From the NCBI GenBank assembly GCA_049999725.1, contig JBNGIS010012711.1, forward strand, positions 1 through 34,244: 34,244 bases of DNA. Reading direction: 5' to 3'. Origin of the DNA: Haplomitrium mnioides (lineage: Eukaryota; Marchantiophyta; Haplomitriopsida; Calobryales). The notes under the pieces were generated by a model, which saw nothing but the letters and a program-made list of their open reading frames with translations, ran no database searches and was not told the DNA's origin. Positions 31,501-34,244 of the stretch are shown here, one piece after another. Each line of letters begins with the position of its first letter. Positions within the stretch are counted from its first letter, which is position 1. The position numbers and the translations under genes are program-made.

Positions 31501-32867
31501 CATTAGTAACACTTCAACTTTCTTTAGATCATTTCCAATTTCTTGCCCCTGAAGTGCACTCTCACACCCACACTTCAGGTCAACAACAATAATAAAAAAA
31601 AATGTGCGCATACTTGTTTGTGAGCATTCTCTGCACCAGAAGCTCAATAAAATCTTCATTCAACCTTCTAGTCTAGAATGGACCCCAATTGTCCATTCTA
31701 GATGTAGGCAGATTCAAATTTCCAGCCTTATTGTGATTGTTTCTTCACGGACTCTGCATTGTTGGATTGCAGACTCCCTTATTTTGTTTTTGTCTTCCTC
31801 AGACACTGTCTGAGGGTCCACTTGCTCCCTTTCCTAGAAAGTTTGTAACCCCTTGTAGGGTTGCCTTTTAGCTCTTGGTGTTGGAGCCTGAACTGGCTCC
31901 GGATCTGATTCTTGCCCCAAGTTGCTTGGTGATGAAGACGAAAAAACAACAGAAGATGACTTTGCTATAGATTCTAAGGGGGCTGGCTCCTCTTCAATGA
32001 CCGGTGCTGGAACAGGCTTTTTCTTCTTGGCAGTCGGTTTCTTCTGTTTTGGAGCCTTAGCTAGCTCAACCTCCTTTTATTTCTTTTGAGCAGAAGAGCA
32101 TGCCGCGTGAATTGAGAATGTTGTCACGCTCGGATGCGGCACTAGTGCTTGAATATTGACGCCCTACTTGGGCTTTAGAATCTTGATGTGGATGGCAAGC
32201 TTGATGAAATTGAGCTCAACGTGCTTTGCATCTTTGTATCTATCCACGAAATCCGCCAGAAACTGAGTGAACTGAAAACAAAACAAAAAAACAATTAAGC
32301 ATAAGTACAAGTGTAAGACTCAACATTCACTGTGCGTAGGGACTCTAGTAACATTACGCGTGTGCATTGCACAAGGAATTCCAAACGTGCATGGATGATG
32401 GGAGTCCATGCGCGCATGGACCTCAGGACTCCATGCTCATATGGACTCCCTATGAGTTACGACTTAGTAAAAAAAGAAACAAAAGAAAAAGGATTTTCAA
32501 AATTTACCTTTCCATCTTCCTTTGTGACTTGAAGATGTTTCACAAAAATGTCTCTCTCCTTCATATCAAGAAAAGAAAATCGTTTGCGATTTGTACAGTA
32601 TAAGGCAATTGCATCTTTGGATTGCACAAGTAGCCTGATGTTGGCTTTCTTGCCTTCTTGGATCATGGTGATTTGGACTAGTATACCCAAATTGAATTTT
32701 TCACCTTCACCAGCAAAAAGGTAATTATGTTGATTGGGGTCTTTCAAAGAACACTAATTAACTAGCCAATTCCACTTGAGTTTTTTAGGCTCTAGAGCCT
32801 TGACAACATCCGAATACCTATATGGCTTTGGTTGAGAAGGGTAGAAAACATTTCCTTGAGATGCCAT
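31501..32867 (-). pseudogene. Methylase-like gene, 5' part, unit 3 copy
   Basis: Start ATG is at 32865-32867. Exon 1 (32508-32867, 360 nt) reads MASQGNVFYPSQPKPYRYSD then KALEPKKLKWNWLVN, a stop, and DPNQHNYLFAGEGEKFNLG. Intron 1 is 32272-32507. Exon 2 begins FTQFLADFVDRYKDAKHVEL and passes into a Lys/Pro- and Ser-rich linker, then EEDKNKIRE and VREETITI, and MDNWGPF with RRLNEDFIELLVQRML just before the insertion. The start and exon 1 are cleaner than in unit 2, with one stop. The N-terminal domain is not one I recognise. Confidence 0.68.
32272..32507 (-). other. Intron 1 of methylase-like gene (unit 3) with palindromic motifs
   Basis: Donor GTAAAT and acceptor TTTGTTTTCAG bracket 236 bp at the same codon boundaries as unit 2. 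Inside lies TCCATGCGCGCATGGA (32405-32420), a perfect 16-bp palindrome, with relatives such as CCATGCTCATATGGAC. Confidence 0.72.
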
Positions 32868-33312
32868 TTTCAAGATGCTAGAGATAAGTCTAATTGGAGG
32901 TAAAAAATATAATGAACAAAAGTTCTGAAATCTCTAAAGTCTAGAAATGGCAAAAAAGTAAGCAAATGCAAAAACAATGATAACTAGAAAACGAAAACCA
33001 AAAACGAACTCGCGATAATGGAAAGAAACTTTCCACTAACACTTCTTTTATAGCTAAATTTCAAAAAATACCTTTTCCTACCCAAAAATGATTCGCGGAG
33101 CTCTTGACACGTAGGTTCATCTGGTGCAAAAAAAAAAGTTGGTATATAAAACATTGCTCGTTTTCATCTTTCCAGTTTTTTTTTTCATTTTCTTCACAAA
33201 AAGTTCCCAATTTTGTCGTTTTGCAAAAAAAAAACGACAGAAACACATCTTTTAGATGTGCTCTAAGAGGTTCATAATATTTGTTAAAATAATTCCTTGA
33301 AGTACTTGATTT
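32868..33312. promoter_or_regulatory. Bidirectional promoter region (unit 3)
   Basis: The counterpart of 17760-18275. The leftward TATA is the complement of CTTTTATAG (33046-33054); the rightward one is TATATAAA (33143-33150), about 95 bp away. The block between, with AATGATTCGCGGAGCTCTTG, is well conserved between units. Confidence 0.6.
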
Positions 33313-34244
33313 TTGGAAAGCCTTTTCAATGGCTGGAGTTTTAAAGACAAGAAGACGTTAGAGTTTCAAGATTCATCTTCCCAAAAAAGTGTTACTTTTG
33401 ACACGCAGGTTGACATTTGTTCAAATGACAATTATTTGGAGGTAAGCGATGGAGTACCAAAAGTGTCAAGTGTAATGGCGAGTATATTGGAGAAAAATAT
33501 GACTTTTGTTGAATCAAATAACTCCGTCCAAAAAGATTGAGAAGGTGAAATCCATACGCGCATAAGATTAAGGACTCAACCTTATGCATGTATAGGGTCA
33601 AGGAGTGAATTCGATGCCCGCAAAGGATAAAAAAGGAAGCTTAGTGGTCACAAAAAATTAAAGAAACAATCTTCATCCAGCACAAGATCTTTGTTGCTTT
33701 TCAAGTTGTCAAAGTTAAATCTTTCTTCTGAGTATTCCAAAATATCAGAAAAAAAAATGTTCAATATAGAAATTCCAAATGGTTGTAGACCTTTCTTTGT
33801 CCATATGTGAGGGAGACTTCGATATTCATGATCAAAGTGTGTTTGTTCAGAACACAAAAAACATACAATCTTTGGATAGTTTTGATTTTGGAGATGAACC
33901 ACTCTCCCACTCTCCCCGATAGCACCACTCAAACAACGACTCATTTCATTTCAAGTTGCACCTCGTAAAGAGATTGGGACATATGAAACAAACCAAATTC
34001 TTTTGGAAGAGTCTTCAGAAGATAGTTTGGAAAACGATTCTAGCAAAGAGTCTCAATCAATCAACATTTCTTTGGAGTTATGGCCAAGTACATCGACTTT
34101 ATTACAAAAAAACATTTCCTTCTAATTGAGATATTGATCAAGATTTGGTTTCGGAACGTTGCAATTCTCCCAATCTCTAAGAAGAAACTCATCTCTCAAA
34201 AGTATTATGTTATGGAACAAACAATGTTTATAATGACGACCAAG
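33313..34244 (+). pseudogene. Transposase-like gene, unit 3 copy (5' part, runs off window)
   Basis: An open stretch (33313-33540, no clear ATG at its beginning) includes SSSQKSVTFDTQVDICSND and MASILEKNMTFVESNNS; the ATG at 33475 is shared with unit 2. A motif-rich probable intron follows (33545-33680). Then come LSKLNLSSEYSKISEKKMFN, IPNGCRPFFVHM and, across frameshifts, NQILLEESSEDSLENDSSKE and ERCNSPNL. These match the N-terminal acidic, Ser-rich part of the unit 2 copy. The DUF7869-type part would lie beyond 34244. Confidence 0.55.

Overview
This window looks like heterochromatic, repeat-filled nuclear DNA from a vascular plant. It is AT-rich and carries nested Ty3/gypsy and Ty1/copia elements with plant-type initiator-Met primer sites, a plant L1-type LINE tail, long GA/CT microsatellites and three 100-N placeholder gaps. 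I see no intact host gene. Every coding region is broken by stops and frameshifts. The decay and layering would fit a large old genome (gymnosperm, fern or similar), but the species cannot be read from the sequence.

Layout. Positions 1-830 hold a 23-bp tandem repeat, a GA microsatellite with a gap, and possible LTR/leader sequence. Positions 1480-5420 are a decayed plus-strand Ty3/gypsy element (gag, protease-like region, reverse transcriptase). Its protease region is tandemly duplicated, and one copy has received a minus-strand LINE fragment. Positions 5420-7530 are the LTR end, primer site, leader and gag of a Ty1/copia element. Positions 7531-8062 are an LTR, primer site and gag start of a second gypsy family. 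Positions 21277-26388 hold a full-length but defective minus-strand relative of that family, with both LTRs 389 bp long.

The remainder (about 8065-21276 and 26389-34244) is the interesting part. It is three head-to-tail pieces of one unfamiliar two-gene mobile element. The minus-strand gene (copies at 13867-17759 and 26533-32867) appears to encode a ParB-like domain followed by a beta-class N6-adenine/N4-cytosine DNA methyltransferase. The plus-strand gene (8065-11368, 18276-21276 and 33313-34244) appears to encode a transposase-like protein of the DUF7869 type, with LYLQLDN and VGHTxDEINQ motifs. The two genes diverge from a shared region with a TATA box on each strand. Inferred introns and non-coding stretches of both genes are filled with degenerate arrays built on palindromes with alternating purine-pyrimidine cores such as CATGCGCGCATG. 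A reasonable working model is a eukaryotic DNA transposon that carries its own DNA methylase, with the arrays as possible binding or methylation sites. That model is inference. The motifs and arrays themselves are visible.

The copies are rearranged. Unit 1 lacks its methylase half and abuts a gypsy fragment. Unit 2 carries an inverted internal segment bounded by the palindromic motif, and its plus gene is cut off exactly at a gypsy LTR. Unit 3 has a ~3 kb unidentified insertion, containing a 41-bp tandem repeat, that replaces its ParB-coding part. A 400-N gap lies between units 1 and 2.
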